Source: Tretioscincus oriximinensis (taxonomy: Eukaryota; Chordata; Lepidosauria; Squamata; Gymnophthalmidae). From it: DNA of 64,000 bases. Made by a program: the position numbers and the translations under genes. The notes beneath the pieces are model-generated. The model was given only the letters and a program-made list of their open reading frames with translations. It did not search any database and was not told where the DNA came from. Location: the NCBI GenBank assembly GCA_022410635.1, contig JAJVDF010000159.1:1447060-1511059 (forward strand). The letters run 5' to 3'. This document shows, one piece after another, positions 22,000 through 33,149 of the stretch (the stretch's first letter is position 1; each line of letters begins with the position of its first letter).

Positions 22000-22810
22000 A
22001 AGTCTTTTAGTCCATGACATATGAAAATAGTNCTACAAAATGCAGCCATCTGGATGTACACAGAAAATGTGTAACTAGGGCACACTTCCAATTCCTCTGG
22101 AGCTGGAATCCCCAATTCAGTTGCATCTCAGTCTTGACAACATATCCAGCCCTGATCACCCACAGGATGTCTAGTGCAGATAAGATTCTCTCTTTCCCTG
22201 ACTTTTTCTTCAGTGGAAACAAATTCCTTCTGAAGAGGACATTTATTGTGAGCACAAGCACTTGTGTATTTGCAGCAAAACATGTCATTACTCCCAGCCA
22301 TGTATATTTTATCGAGGTCATTCGCAATATCAGATAATTCCTCCTTCTGCTCTCCCACACTTGGCGTAATAGAATTTTATGAAGCCGACATCTTGCAGCT
22401 CCTTTGCTTTGGGAGTGGGGAGGAGAAGTAAATTAGGTGAGAAAAGAGCCTGCAGCCAAATGTTTGTTTAGATTTTATTAAGTGTCGAGCAGATTGCTTG
22501 ATAAGGAGCCGATTGAACAATGATAAGCAAGCCCGGCTTCCTGTCTCTCTGCATTGAGTGTCGCTCTTTCCAGTACGTAACTAGTTTGTTCAAGGATGGC
22601 CTTTGGCTATCTAGGGTACTGGAAGCTAATATATATACCATATATACACACAGGAACTGTTTGCCAGGCAGTGGGAGGGACTGGCGTAATCAATGTGATT
22701 GAAAGCACTAGACAAGAGGATGTTTTGGAAATCCTAGTTTAAATTTTAAAAATGTAAATGGCACCCTGTTTGATCAGATCGCAGCCCATCAATCGAGCGT
22801 CCTTTCTCTT
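22000..22810. other. Unique sequence with possible conserved non-coding part
   Basis: Around 22440-22545, non-repetitive sequence contains gaacaatgataagc and ttgataaggagccgattg, which resemble SOX and GATA type sites. This is only suggestive. The rest shows nothing recognisable. Confidence 0.25.
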
Positions 22811-22813
22811 AGC

Positions 22814-23117
22814 AGGCATGGATAGCTNAGTCGCTGAGGAATTCATCTCTCATCTGGGAGATGGGGTATCGAAGCCCTGTGTCGGACGTGCAGAGGGCTG
22901 AGCACCTTCCATTAGCCTGTAGCTCTAGTCAACCCAGCTATTCGAAAGCATGAATTGCAAGAAATTGCAACTGAATGCAAGTAGATACATGGGAACCACC
23001 ATAACCTGGTGGGGAAGATAGAATGTGAGCCTTCGGGCAAAAATACCCTTGTAAGCCGCTTTGAGTCCCTTTGAAAGATGAGAAAAGCAAGGTATAAGAA
23101 CCCAGTTCTTCTTCTTC
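22814..23117 (+). mobile_element. tRNA-derived SINE with CTT tail
   Basis: This full-length copy begins with ggcatggatagct and an A-box-like tagctnagtcgctgagg. The B-box-like ggtatcgaagccc follows, then the body, the LINE-like tail cttgtaagccgctttgagtc, and the end ataagaacccagttcttcttctt. Confidence 0.92.
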
Positions 23118-23794
23118 AGTGGCCCACTAAGACTAAGGCCTAATTCCCATTAGGTCTTATTCTGTTGCAGAAAATGAAGCCTGCTAGCACAGATTGCATG
23201 TGGCTCGAAATCCCCTTAGACTACTTTCTGGAATAGAATAAGTCTAAGGATCCATCTAGACTGCAGTCTGTTCTCTTTTACTCACTGGGGCCCCATCTAG
23301 ACAAGATAGTTGTCATACTATGATAGTGACTTCATGAAGAATTTGCCTCACATTATCAAGCAGGCTCAGCAATGCATAAGCTATAAACATCTGTTTCAGT
23401 GGGTTTTCCTGCTAGTATTCTTCTGTATTCATGTTATAATACCTCCGTATAGCATGCACTTGTGATTGCATAGGAAGGTTTTGAGCTAAGATATCAAATT
23501 TCATTGGCTCCTGGATGAATCCCTGAGATGGGAATACAATTCTCAGATCGATTCTTGCAGATTTTATATATAGCAATGTGAAATATGAAATGTACTGGAT
23601 GGGACCAAAGATAACTAAGAAACTCAAGTTATAGTGAAACTACTTCAGCTATAGGCTACTAACAAAAGAGCCCTGAAGGAACTAAAGCATAGCTAAAGGA
23701 AGCCTGAGTCTTAGGCTGCATCCAAACAGAGGCCAAATTCCACAACATATTATTACCTCTATGGAATTGCCATCCAGGTGGCCCGGCCACATGT

Positions 23795-24002
23795 CATCAT
23801 GAGTTATTAGCAATCCACTCACTACAATATCACATCCATTTATACCCTTGGAGTCTATAAACCTGTCTAGTCCTGTCTTGAAACTATCCAAGCTATTAGC
23901 TACCTCTTCAGGTAATAAATTCCACAGGCCGATGACCCTCTGGGTGAAAAAATACTTTCCTTTGTCTGTTCTCATTTTTCTACCCAACAGTTTTGGTGAG
24001 GT
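23795..24002 (-). mobile_element. CR1/L2-group LINE fragment (C-terminal coding end)
   Basis: The minus strand reads KYFFTQRVIGLWNLLPEEVA then NSLDSFKTGLDRF, the familiar ending of CR1/L2-group ORF2 proteins. The copy is short and truncated at both sides. Confidence 0.75.
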
Positions 24003-24088
24003 TTTTTTTTCCTGATGCCCTGCATAAATTCTACATGAATTTCTCATACCAAATAAGATGCTGTAAAATGCCTGGAGACCAAGGGAGT

Positions 24089-24104
24089 GGGGGGGGGGGG
24101 GGGG
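24089..24104. repeat. (G)16 tract
   Basis: An uninterrupted run of guanines. Confidence 0.97.
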
Positions 24105-24828
24105 CAATGCCACATCAGATGACAAAGTATGGCCTCAAAGTGGTCTTTGTGCTTGTCATGCTAATCACACCTGCTGGGAAGGTGGCACACAAGTCTTGCT
24201 CCAAACCAGGCACTGCTCCAGCCTTTCCCTCTTAGTGTCACTCAAAGGATCCTAAAAATGGGACAAGGCAGCCATTTCAGCTCAGTCTGCTGCTTTCTGC
24301 TGCCGGCATTAAAGTCAACAGAGTCCTAATGGCAGATGGCTGTTGCAGTGCCCAGTTCATTAATCTCTTGCTGCTTTCATGAAAGTAGGTCTTGCTTTCC
24401 GCCAGGATGGAGCCGCACATGCCCCCTGACTGCAGTGTCCAGCACCANCTGCTGTCATGCTTTCCTCCTCCCTCCAAAATGCCTGGCCTTGCACAGCCGG
24501 CACCAATTACCCAGCTAACAACTGAAGACAAGCCCTGTGCTTTGTGCTACTCTATCAGTTCTGAGCAAAAGGTGCTACGGTTGCTATGGCGACCACGGTT
24601 CTGATGCTGATGGGAGAAGCCATTGTGATTAAGCGACTGAGGGTCAGTTGCATCTTGGGTGCATCCTACATCCCCACCCATCCCACACCCCTTTGTATAG
24701 ATTTTCTATGCCACAACATAAAATTGTGTCTTTGGCCAGTGAAGTAAAATGTTGCTCTCACAAGGATTCTTTGCCTGCAATTCGGCTGAAAGGCAATTGC
24801 AATGTTGTTAATTTTCTAGAGTATTGTG

Positions 24829-24882
24829 CGTGAGTGTGTGTGCGTGTGCACAAGCGTGTCCGTGCATGCACGTGTGAGAGCA
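24829..24882. repeat. Alternating (TG)n-like tract
   Basis: Imperfect alternating purine-pyrimidine DNA (gtgagtgtgtgtgcgtgtgc and more) about 54 bases long. It is capable of Z-DNA in principle. Confidence 0.8.
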
Positions 24883-25039
24883 ACTGCAGAATCCATGGCA
24901 ATCAATGGGGAGTTAAGCCCACGTTGAATGATGTTCATGCTCTATTAAATGCTATTTTGATTACAGCTTTCAAAGCATTGCCCACTTGCAAGAACAGCAA
25001 ACTAGCTGGGAGTTGCATCTACCACAAATGCAAAAGGAA

Positions 25040-25865
25040 ATAAGGACAAAAAACAGCCTTGAAAGGAGACGTTTGAGGGGTGATCTGATTGAAGTGTACA
25101 AAATCATGCATGGGATCAAAGAAGAAGAAGAAGAACTTGGTTCTTATACCCCGCTTTTTTTACCTTTCAAAGGGACTCAAAGCGGCTTAGAAGGATATAT
25201 TTTGCCCGAAGGCTTACATTCTGTTTTCCCCACCAGGCTCTGGTGGTTCCCATGTATCTACTTGCAGTCAGTTGCAATTTCTTGTAATTCATGCTTTTGA
25301 ATAGCTGGGTTGGCTAGAGCTACAGGCTAGTGGAAGGTGCTCACCCCTCCCCAAGTCCAACACAGGGCTTCGAAACCCCGTCTCCCAGGCGAGAGACGAA
25401 TTCCTAAGCGACTGAGCTATCCGTGCCTGGGTGAATAGAGAAAAAAAGTTTTCTCTATCACACAACACAAAGACCAGAGGCCACTCCTTAAAACTGTTGG
25501 GTAGAAAAGTGAGAACAAAGGAAAGTATTTTTTTCACCCAGAGGGTCATCGTCCTGTGGAATTTACTTCCTGAAGAGGTAGTGGTAGCTAACAGCTTGGA
25601 TAGTTTCAAGACAGGACTAGACAGGTTTATGAACACCAAGGGTATAAATGGATACTAGGATGGATGTCTGGATGTTGCCTCCGGGATGGAGCAACAGGCA
25701 GGACTCCTGAAATACCATTTGCAGGGAGTCACGAACAGGAGCATATTTTGCTTTCCTCTGTTCGGACTGCCCAGGTGCATCTGGTGGGCCTCTGTGTGGG
25801 ACAGAATGCTGGATTTGATGGGCTGTGGCCTGATCCAGTATGGCTCTTCTTATGTTCTTATGTAA
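25040..25865 (+). mobile_element. CR1/L2-group LINE 3' end, interrupted by SINE
   Basis: The left part encodes ERRRLRGDLIEVYKIMHGI (25060-25116). The right part (25430-25655) continues with NREKKFSLSHNTKTRGHSLK, then FFTQRVIVLWNLLPEEV and SFKTGLDRF. A 3' untranslated region follows with gcaacaggcag, cccaggtgcatctgg and a closing cttatgttctta. The reading order is intact apart from the SINE at 25120-25429, so the LINE fragment is older than the SINE. Confidence 0.88.
25120..25429 (-). mobile_element. tRNA-derived SINE nested in LINE
   Basis: This is a full-length minus-strand copy, from (GAA)n tail complement to gagctatccgtgcctgg. It sits between atgggatcaaa and gtgaatagag of the LINE coding region and so provides a relative date. 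Confidence 0.92.
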
Positions 25866-25869
25866 CATC

Positions 25870-26795
25870 TATTCATTCATTCATTCAAATTTCTATTTCA
25901 AAAGTATCAGGATGAATCATAATAACCTGAGAGCCAGGACCACAGACACCCTCCCCTTTACTCCTGAAGGGGGCAGGTGCTTAGGGTAACCCCACGACTC
26001 ACTCCGGCAGGCTGAAACAGTGCAGCTTGAGCACCAAGTTGGCTACCAGTCTGTCATGTGCCTCATCCCTTCACCCACCATGCACTTTTTCTCTTCACCT
26101 TCCCTCCTCACTCACCTATTTCAGTGTAGCTGCCTTTCCCTCCCTGGTTATGAGCATTAATGTTGACTTTGTTCATGCCCAGATTTCCAGAAATATAACT
26201 CCAGTGGTATCTATCTCTGCTTTCTGCATCTCACGGTCCCTCAATAATTTTAATGTTGCTACATGAACCTAACTGGAAAATAGAGGAACGGTTACCAGCG
26301 ATACTTGATTAACAGTTTTTAACCTAAATTAGAGATATCCATTTTTAGCTGGTAAAGATAAAAATGTCACTGGCATGACACTAAGTTCTTGGTGAATGCA
26401 ATATGTGCAGAGTTAGCCGCTGGGAAGATATAAAAACAGAACCATTGTGGATTTTTAGAGTCCTATACTTAGTGCTGGGAACTATTGAGCCATGTTCAAC
26501 ACCATGTTGACCATATGGAAACCTTCAAGTGTCTTGCTTAATTCCAGCAACAGCTATCTGAGAATCAGGATCTGATGTATTTTTTTTTCCTTTTAAGAGC
26601 CAGGCTGGCCTTGTGGTTATCTGGCAGACTTTGTTATCTGATGTCCTTTAGATCTCTATTAAAAACTTTTTACTAGGGCTTTTGACAATTCTTAGTAATT
26701 TTATTTTCTCCTGTTGTAATTCCCGATTTAGTTTATATTAATTTTGTTATTGCTGGTTTTTGCTTTTTTAATATTGTATTTTACACTGTGTTTTA
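25870..26795. other. Unique sequence, nothing recognised
   Basis: A short cattcatt repeat lies at 25871-25888. No exon or repeat family was recognised in the remainder. Confidence 0.4.
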
Positions 26796-26796
26796 C

Positions 26797-27059
26797 CAGT
26801 CGCTAAGGAATCCGTCTCTCACCTGGGAGATGGGGTTTCGAAGAAGTGGGGAGGGATGAGCACCTTCCACTAGCCTGTAGCTCTAGCCAACCCAGCTATT
26901 CGAAAGCATGAATTGCAAGAAATTGCAACTGACTGCAAGTAGATACATGGGAACCACCACAGTCTGGTGGGGAAGATAGAATGTCAGCCGTTGGGCAAAA
27001 ATACCCTTGTAAGCTGCTTTGAGTCCCTTTGAAAGGTGAGAAAAGTGGGGTATAGGAAC
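26797..27059 (+). mobile_element. tRNA-derived SINE, 5'-truncated, internal deletion
   Basis: It starts within the A box (cagtcgctaagg). A deletion of about 20 bases follows the B-box start, so ggtttcgaag joins straight to aagtgggg. Body and tail are otherwise typical (ccacagtctggtggggaag, agtggggtatagg). Confidence 0.88.
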
Positions 27060-27176
27060 ATGATGATGATGGGTGATGATATGGGTGATGATATGGGTGA
27101 TGACTGAGGATGAGGGATGAGGGATGAGGGATGAGGGATGAGGGATGAGGGATGATGATGATGATGATGATGAAGA
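27060..27176. repeat. (GATGAT)/(GGGATGA)n repeat at SINE tail
   Basis: Units atgggtgatgat, then six gggatga units, then (GAT)n. The tract begins exactly where the SINE (CTT)n tail should be, so tail replacement or expansion is likely. Confidence 0.9.
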
Positions 27177-27179
27177 ACT

Positions 27180-27875
27180 ATTGCCTGCTTCCGGAGAGAG
27201 GTTTTTTATCAAATTCGTGACTGTCTTCTTTTCACATACATTATTCTACCACCGAGCCAAACTACTGTGATTAAATCAGTTGTGTCCAATATTTATTCTT
27301 TTTCCCTTTGCATTTTTTAAACAACGTGAAACTACTCCAAAGATTAAAATAAATAATTCTGATTGCATTTTCTCGATTCAGGCAGCCTTGAAATCATTTA
27401 TGAATTGACCAAATGCAGTATTCCTATTGCTTTTCCAATACTTCCCTCAGCCACTTAATAATTCACTGAGTGCATCCACTTCCATGCTAAGCGCTGCCTA
27501 GAAGCCGGTGTTGTCCATGGTGTACCAGTTGCTTCCATAAGAGTCAAAGAAACATAAACATTTNCAGCCCAAGCTTCATAGATTAAGCCTTCCCCTTCAG
27601 ATACAATGAACAGGTGCCTAGGGATAGGCTATTTATAGCAAGTTGTATTCCTAAATAGACATAGAAATGGGAATAGGGTGTGATGGTGAGGCATCAACTT
27701 CAGTATAGTGAGGGTTTTAAGGTTTTAACCAGTTTAAAGAGTGTAAACCTATTAGAGTGTTGCAATGTAAAGAGTTGCTGGCTGGGAATCAGAAAGGCAG
27801 AGAGATGAACAATCCAGCAGAGCCCTTGTGAGGATGTTATCCTAGGAAACCTACTTTTTCACCTCTACATTCAAC
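27180..27875. other. Unique AT-rich DNA
   Basis: No repeat or exon was recognised. The stretch 27290-27480 is non-repetitive and AT-rich. Confidence 0.35.
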
Positions 27876-27878
27876 TAG

Positions 27879-27935
27879 AAGAAGAAGAAGAACTTGGTTC
27901 TTATACCACTCTTTTCTCACCTTTCAATGGAAAGT
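27879..27935 (-). mobile_element. tRNA-derived SINE, 3' end only
   Basis: Only the (AAG)n tail complement and acttggttcttatacc-cttttctcacctttcaa remain. A second, near-complete SINE starts 50 bases further on. Confidence 0.75.
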
Positions 27936-27983
27936 TATCCTGCTTCTACCTAAACCACTTTCTATTTAAGTGACACCTCTAGA

Positions 27984-28287
27984 GAAGAAGAACTGGGTTC
28001 TTATACCCCAGTTTTCTCACNTTTCAAAGGGACTCAAAGCGGCTTACAAGGATTTATTTTTGCCCGAAGGCTTCCATTCTATCTTCCCCACCAGGCTATG
28101 ATGGTTCCCATGTATCTACTTGCAGTCAGTTGCAACTTCTTGCAATTCTTGCTTTCGAATAACTGGGCTGGCTAGAGCTACAGGCTAGTGGAAGGTGCTC
28201 ACTCCTCCCCACGTCCCACACAGGGCTTCCAAACCCCATCTCCCAGGTGAGAGACGAATTCCTAAGCGACTGAGCTATCTGTGCCTG
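27984..28287 (-). mobile_element. tRNA-derived SINE with CTT tail
   Basis: This is a full-length minus-strand copy that ends in gagctatctgtgcctgc. The tail is short (gaagaagaac). One base is N. Confidence 0.9.
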
Positions 28288-28289
28288 CT

Positions 28290-29980
28290 ACCTTGTTCAG
28301 GTNACTAAAAGGGCAGCGGATAGAGCGGAATACGGAAACTCATTGCCCTAGATATCCAGGCATCTTTACAGATGCAGACACAGCTTATCAATTGTCTTTT
28401 CCGAGGGAGAAAAAAATAGGGACAAACCTGCTTTTGCACTTCCAGAAGGAAGAGAAAGAGACAGATGGGAGAAACCACTGCTGCTGACACAATGCAAACT
28501 GGTGGGAAAGAAAGAGAGGCAGAGCAGAAAGGCGATAATCACAGAACTGTAACTCAGCTTGTAGCTTGGACCCCAGAGGGTGTCTTCTCCAAATTTTTCC
28601 AGCTCCCCCCTGAGTCTTATACAGANATCCTTTTGAGGCATCTCGTCCTAAGATGGCAGCAGAGACATGATGGAAATTGGTGCTAATGGCAAAGACATTC
28701 TTCAAGAACATTTTCACTGCTGTGTTACCTTTTTTTATTCAGGATCAACCATTAAGTGAGCATTGTTATAGGGCTCCTTGTGACAGAGACAGGCGCCACC
28801 GATTTGCATTATGCCAGTGACTCTCTGGTGCCCCATTAAGTACTTGCATAAAAAAGAAAAAAAAGGGAGAAGAGAGACAGAATAGCTTATTAAAATTCAA
28901 GTAGATAAGGGCACTGAATGGGATGGCAGTGGAAAATCATCCAAGTATTTCTGTTAATGCTCAGCCTTGGCAAGTTTATTTCAACTTTGTATGACTTTGA
29001 GCTTTTTTGCACTTACCTTCAGAGGAAGTTTATTGAGAACTGCTGGGGTTAGCCATATAGGAAATATATTAATTGGCATTAATATATCTGATATATAATA
29101 TACAAGAATTGACCTTTGCTAGCCCAAGAGAGGCCTGGGTGGAAAATTTTGAAAATCACTGGAAATTCCATCCCCAGGAGGTAAATAGGAGAGGCCAAAT
29201 CTCTCTTTCTGTCCTGAGGGCATATCTCATTCAAGGAACCCTGCCAGACTTGAGGGCTTAATGACACCTATTGTGGCAAAAGGGCACCCATTGTTTTACT
29301 AGCCATGCACCTGGGCTAAAACCATTAGCTTGATAGTGGCAGAAGAGGAAACCCATTAAGCTCTATTGCCTTAAGTGAGTCACAGTATTCCAGGACCTAG
29401 AAGGATAAATGAAAGCTAAAAGGGTCAATCTTGTATCTTCCCATCACACCATATTTGGCATTTCCTGACACAGGCTGCACCTCCTTTGGGAGGAGAGAAA
29501 CGCATAACACAGGTGTCACTACCTGGGCANACCTCCGGTCCGCCATAACCCACGTGTTCTGTACCACCCCTTCTGACATCACTTGATTGATCCACGCCTT
29601 CTGTTATTGGAGTCAATAAAAANCTCTGCACAGTTGTGTTCTGGAGTGTCTCATCACCCATGAGCCTCCTGGATCGCCTCTGAACCTAAGTTATGGTCTC
29701 CGTGTGAATCTANTTTACACGTGTCTGTACGCTGTGGATCCAGCTACCTTAGACAAGCTAAGGAGCCGAATAACATGGTAAGCGAACACCCCGTTAGAGA
29801 ACCATTTTCATCTGCTGCTCCGGTGAACGTTTCCCGTCTTTCAGCCTCCACCAGGCAGAAGCATTGCTGCTCTGAACCCAGGAGCAGGATGTACAAAGAC
29901 GGTATCTGTGTTCTACATGCCTGATTGTCTCCCTTTCAATGGGATTGGTTTAAAACATGTCATGTGACATATAGAACATA
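28290..29980. other. Unique sequence; possible ERV-type LTR end near 29600
   Basis: Near 29613 the phrase gtcaataaaaanctctgcac, followed by ttgtgttctggagtgtctca, has the look of the R-U5 part of a retroviral LTR. No TG start, CA end or target duplication could be fixed, so an LTR is not called. The rest is unrecognised. Confidence 0.25.
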
Positions 29981-29982
29981 TA

Positions 29983-30640
29983 GGCTGCATTCTCACTAAG
30001 GGGAAAAAAAANGGGAGCAAAAGCTTTGTGGGTTTGCACTGGGCGCATGCAGTTCCCCTATAACCCACAGGGGGAGCCCTTTCACGATGGGTCATTTGCA
30101 AAGCCGTACATCACAGGAAGGGAGTTCTCCCTCAAAGCTGACCCAGGTGCAGTTTCCCCCAATTTGAGCTACTGTTTGCCTGTAGTGGGAGCACCTCAAT
30201 GCATATGTTGCCACACACCGCCACTGTCCCTCCATATTATTCTAACCTCTGAGGAGGAAACAGTATTTTTTAAAGATTTGTTGTTAAGAACATAAGAGGA
30301 GCAGGGGCCAGAGTCCATCTAGTCCAGCACCTGAATTGGGCCAGAGTCCATCTAGTCCAGCATTCTGTCTCACATACAGGCCCACCGATTGTACCTGGGC
30401 AGTCTGAACAGAGGAAGGCAAAATCTTCACCCATTCTCAACAAATGGTATTTCACAAATATTGCCTGTTGCTCCATCTCAGAGGAAGGATCAAGACATCC
30501 ATCTTAGTAGCTGATTATACTCTTTGTGTCCATGAATTTGTTGTTGNGTTCTAGTTTTGCACAAAACTATATCTGCCTTTTCTTTTGTAATTATGGATTT
30601 GCACAAAACTCGGGGAAATTTAAAGACCTCTATGTGAGAC
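29983..30640 (+). repeat. Dispersed family D, copy 1 (interrupted)
   Basis: It aligns with the reverse complement of 38497-38925. Shared blocks are ctgcattctcact, gagcaaaagct-tgtg, a ttgcactgg block, acccacagggggagc, ggagttctccctcaaa, caggtgcagttt-cccc and tctgaggaggaaacagt. After the LINE at 30283-30515 it continues with tctagttttgcacaaaact. The class is unknown and there is no coding frame. Confidence 0.6.
30283..30515 (-). mobile_element. CR1/L2-group LINE 3' end nested in family D
   Basis: It begins with aagaacataagagg and carries ccatctagtccagca, ctgtctcacatacagg and tgggcagtctgaac, all complements of the LINE 3' end. The block gggccagagtccatctag is present twice in tandem (about 30307 and 30338). 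Confidence 0.8.
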
Positions 30641-30702
30641 AGAATGCTGGACTAGATCGACCCTGGCCGCATTCAGCAGGGCTCTTCTTATGTTCTTAAC
30701 AA
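30636..30702 (+). mobile_element. LINE 3' terminal fragment
   Basis: gagacagaatgctggactag, then cattcagcagggctcttctt and a terminal atgttctta. It is in the opposite orientation to the LINE 150 bases upstream. Confidence 0.75.
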
Positions 30703-31182
30703 CAAAACTTTATAACCCTTGGACTTTCTGTGGGAATGTTTCCAGTCCATGCCTAGTAAGTTAAGGATTACTTCAGGGCAGTTGGGAAACAGGGAAACAA
30801 TTAATAGCTTGAATGCTGTGCTCCTGCTAATTGATTGGACAACACCTCAAAGCAAAGGGCAAATTTGACTTTAATTTCCTTTTCACTTAGAGATTGATAA
30901 TGACACTAGAAGGACTGTGACTCCCGTCATACTTTACCAGAAGTGGGACAGAAGTTGCAAATAGGTCCACTCAAGATGCAACTGAAGTTAGTGTTCTTTC
31001 ACTGCCACTGTTGTGTACATATTGCAACAGCACATGAGCTTTTCTTATCCAAGAGCAAGACTAGAGGCATCTTTGATATGATAGAGAGGCGGCACCAAAG
31101 TGGCTGCTGGAATGTCCATGAAAAAGCTACAATAATTTATTTAAGACCATCAAAGGGGCTAGTAACGCTTAGAGACAATAAT

Positions 31183-31337
31183 CCTGTCCCCATTGTGCCA
31201 TATCCTGGACTATTCCTCAAAATAGGAGCCTGCCATCCATATGCCACTGTAGGTTATGGCAGGCCCCATTCGGCATGTGGATGGCCAAGCTCTGTCCCAA
31301 GACAGAAGCTGGAATAAGGCTCAGTGGGGAGAGTGCC
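31183..31337. mobile_element. Palindromic element P, copy 1
   Basis: Its ends are cctgtccccattg and cagtggggagagtgcc. The inner blocks ataggagcctgccatcca, gtaggttatggcaggcccc and catgtggatggccaagctct recur at 36841 and 56478. One arm has lost its inner 20 bases. Confidence 0.6.
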
Positions 31338-31344
31338 TAAGAAT

Positions 31345-31471
31345 AGAAAAGTAAGTGGCATAAGCTTTAGTAGACACGTCTACTTCTTCAGACGTAGACA
31401 TAAGCATCTCTAAGCGCTACTAGCACCTTTGCTGGACTTTCTACTAGACTAACACGGCTATTTCTCTGAAA
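31345..31471 (+). mobile_element. Foldback family, copy F (partial)
   Basis: A shortened foldback with ggcataagctttagtagac, then acttcttcagacgtagac, tagcacctttgctggac and the 34-bp extension at the right end (31438-31471). The inner parts are deleted, and the gaaa of the hammerhead-like core reads taaa. Confidence 0.7.
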
Positions 31472-31479
31472 TTATTTGT

Positions 31480-32460
31480 GACCAGTTAGGATGGAAAATA
31501 TTTGCCCTGTTCATTCACTAGAAACGAAATGGGGCTGACAGCAGCATTCAACTCTTGAACAATAGCCATAGCNTTCTGTTCTGAGAGGAAATTAGAATTT
31601 GCCATGCAAAATGTAGCAGATAAGGGCTGCATTCTGAACGGGGAAAAGAAGCAGTTTAGAAAACAGCAAAGTGGATCTAAATCCACTTCGCTGATTTCTC
31701 TCATTTTCTGCCCTGTTATAGTGCCTGACAGGGCAGGGGAAAAGTGAAAGGTGAGCTGAGTACTTGCCAACAAGTACAGGCAGTGTGGTTTTTTTTAAAA
31801 TAAAAAAATAATCCCTGATTTTGTGCAAATTTTTACTTCTGATGGAATCCTGAATTACAATCCTGGAGGCTACTTTTGGGTCCTAGCAAAGCCAGAAGCA
31901 GCTACAAAGATTGGGGTTTATAGTAGGACTGATAGGAGGTCTTGGCAGATTTCCTGCCATTGCTTCTGCTGCCTTTTGACAGCAATTTCTTGTGCTGGAG
32001 TAGTGACAGGGAAATTTAAAACTGCTGGCCAAAGGCAGCTAGAGGCCTTTGGGTATAGAGAAAGGTGTAAGTATACCTTGGGGTATAGTCANTCCTTGCG
32101 GGTCTTCTGGCAAAGACTGAAGCAGCCCCAACCAAGATCAGGGCAACACCAGGAGTTGTATGGGAATTTTGTATGCTTTATCAAAAAAATCACCCATGTA
32201 TAGCATACAAATTCTTGTGCAGCAATGCATGAGAGAATTTGCCTCACCCCATTTCCTGTTTGGTGATAGCACTTCGGGCTCCTCCTTCTGGAAAGGGCAC
32301 CAGGGGGCAAAAGTGACATTAGAAACGATGTTATTTCCGGTCCAACCCACAAGTGATATCACCAAATTTTGATAACCACCCCAATGCCCATCCCCCCCCC
32401 CAACTGGAATGTAGCCATGATGGGACAACACTAATTTAATCCTTTTCACTCCTGCCTAGG
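31480..32460. other. Unique sequence; possible family D start at 31625
   Basis: gggctgcattctgaacgggg at 31624 resembles the first bases of family D, but nothing further aligns. A 20-base palindrome aagtggatctaaatccactt lies at about 31670-31689. Nothing else was recognised. Confidence 0.3.
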
Positions 32461-32461
32461 G

Positions 32462-32717
32462 AGGGAGGCACAGTGGTGCAAGAGGTTAAGAGATTGAGTT
32501 CNAGGCTCGTTTGTCTGCCGCAGAGAGGTTTAAGCACCCTCTANTGGCCTCAGCTTCAGCCAGCACAGCTGTTTGAAAGCAAAGACATTTGCAAGTAGAC
32601 AAATGGGAACCACCACCACGTGGTAGATGTAAGCCTTCAGAAGACAAATAACCTTGCAAGTCGCTCTGAAATCCTTCCGGTGAGAAGGGCAAGGTATAAA
32701 AACTAGATTCTTCTTCC
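32462..32717 (+). mobile_element. tRNA-derived SINE, divergent subfamily
   Basis: The head is aggcacagtggtgcaagagg rather than the tagctcagtcgct of the common family. Body blocks such as cagcacagctgtttgaaag, caagtagacaaatgggaacc, and a tail ccttgcaagtcgctctgaaa with gagaagggcaaggtataaa are homologous. It is an older or separate lineage. Confidence 0.75.
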
Positions 32718-32793
32718 TAGTTTTGTATTTGGTCCAGATTTGTTCCCCAGCATTGAATGTCTTGCAGGAATCTGTGGAGAAACCTGCCTCACC

Positions 32794-33149
32794 ACTAGGG
32801 TTGCCATATTATGGCAACCCAAAACTGGGACNNNNNNNNNNNNNNNNNNNNNNNNNNNNNNNNNNNNNNNNNNNNNNNNNNNNNNNNNNNNNNNNNNNNN
32901 NNNNNNNNNNNNNNNNNNNNNNNNNNNNNNNNNNNNNNNNNNNNNNNNNNNNNNNNNNNNNNNNNNNNNNNNNNNNNNNNNNNNNNNNNNNNNNNNNNNN
33001 NNNNNNNNNNNNNNNNNNNNNNNNNNNNNNNNGGGGGTTAGCTGCAACCTGGGACTTTAAAACCTTTTTTTTTTTAACCAGCCGGGACAGTAAAATTGCC
33101 CCTAAAACCGTGATTGTCCCGGTTTACCGGGACGTATGGCAACCCTACT
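32794..33149. mobile_element. Terminal-inverted-repeat element, gap inside
   Basis: agggttgccata (32797-32808) and its perfect complement tatggcaaccct (33135-33146) form 12-bp terminal repeats, with act on both outer sides as a possible 3-bp duplication. Immediately inside the left end the motif is repeated inverted (tatggcaaccc), which makes a hairpin. The right half has repeated ccggga/tcccgg blocks. The centre is unknown (Ns). Confidence 0.55.
32832..33032. other. Assembly gap (201 N)
   Basis: A run of Ns. Frames reported as open across it have no meaning. It falls within an inverted-repeat element, a likely cause of failed assembly. Confidence 1.

Noticed and set aside
22814..22885. tRNA gene
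   Set aside because: The head has A- and B-box-like sequence but no complete cloverleaf, and it continues into a 300-bp SINE body shared by many copies.
25120..28287. Recent tandem duplication suggested by similar SINE blocks
   Set aside because: The flanks of each SINE are unrelated and orientations differ, so these are independent insertions.
29560..29720. Retroviral LTR R-U5
   Set aside because: aataaa and ctctgca-like sequence are present, but no TG...CA limits or target duplication could be found.
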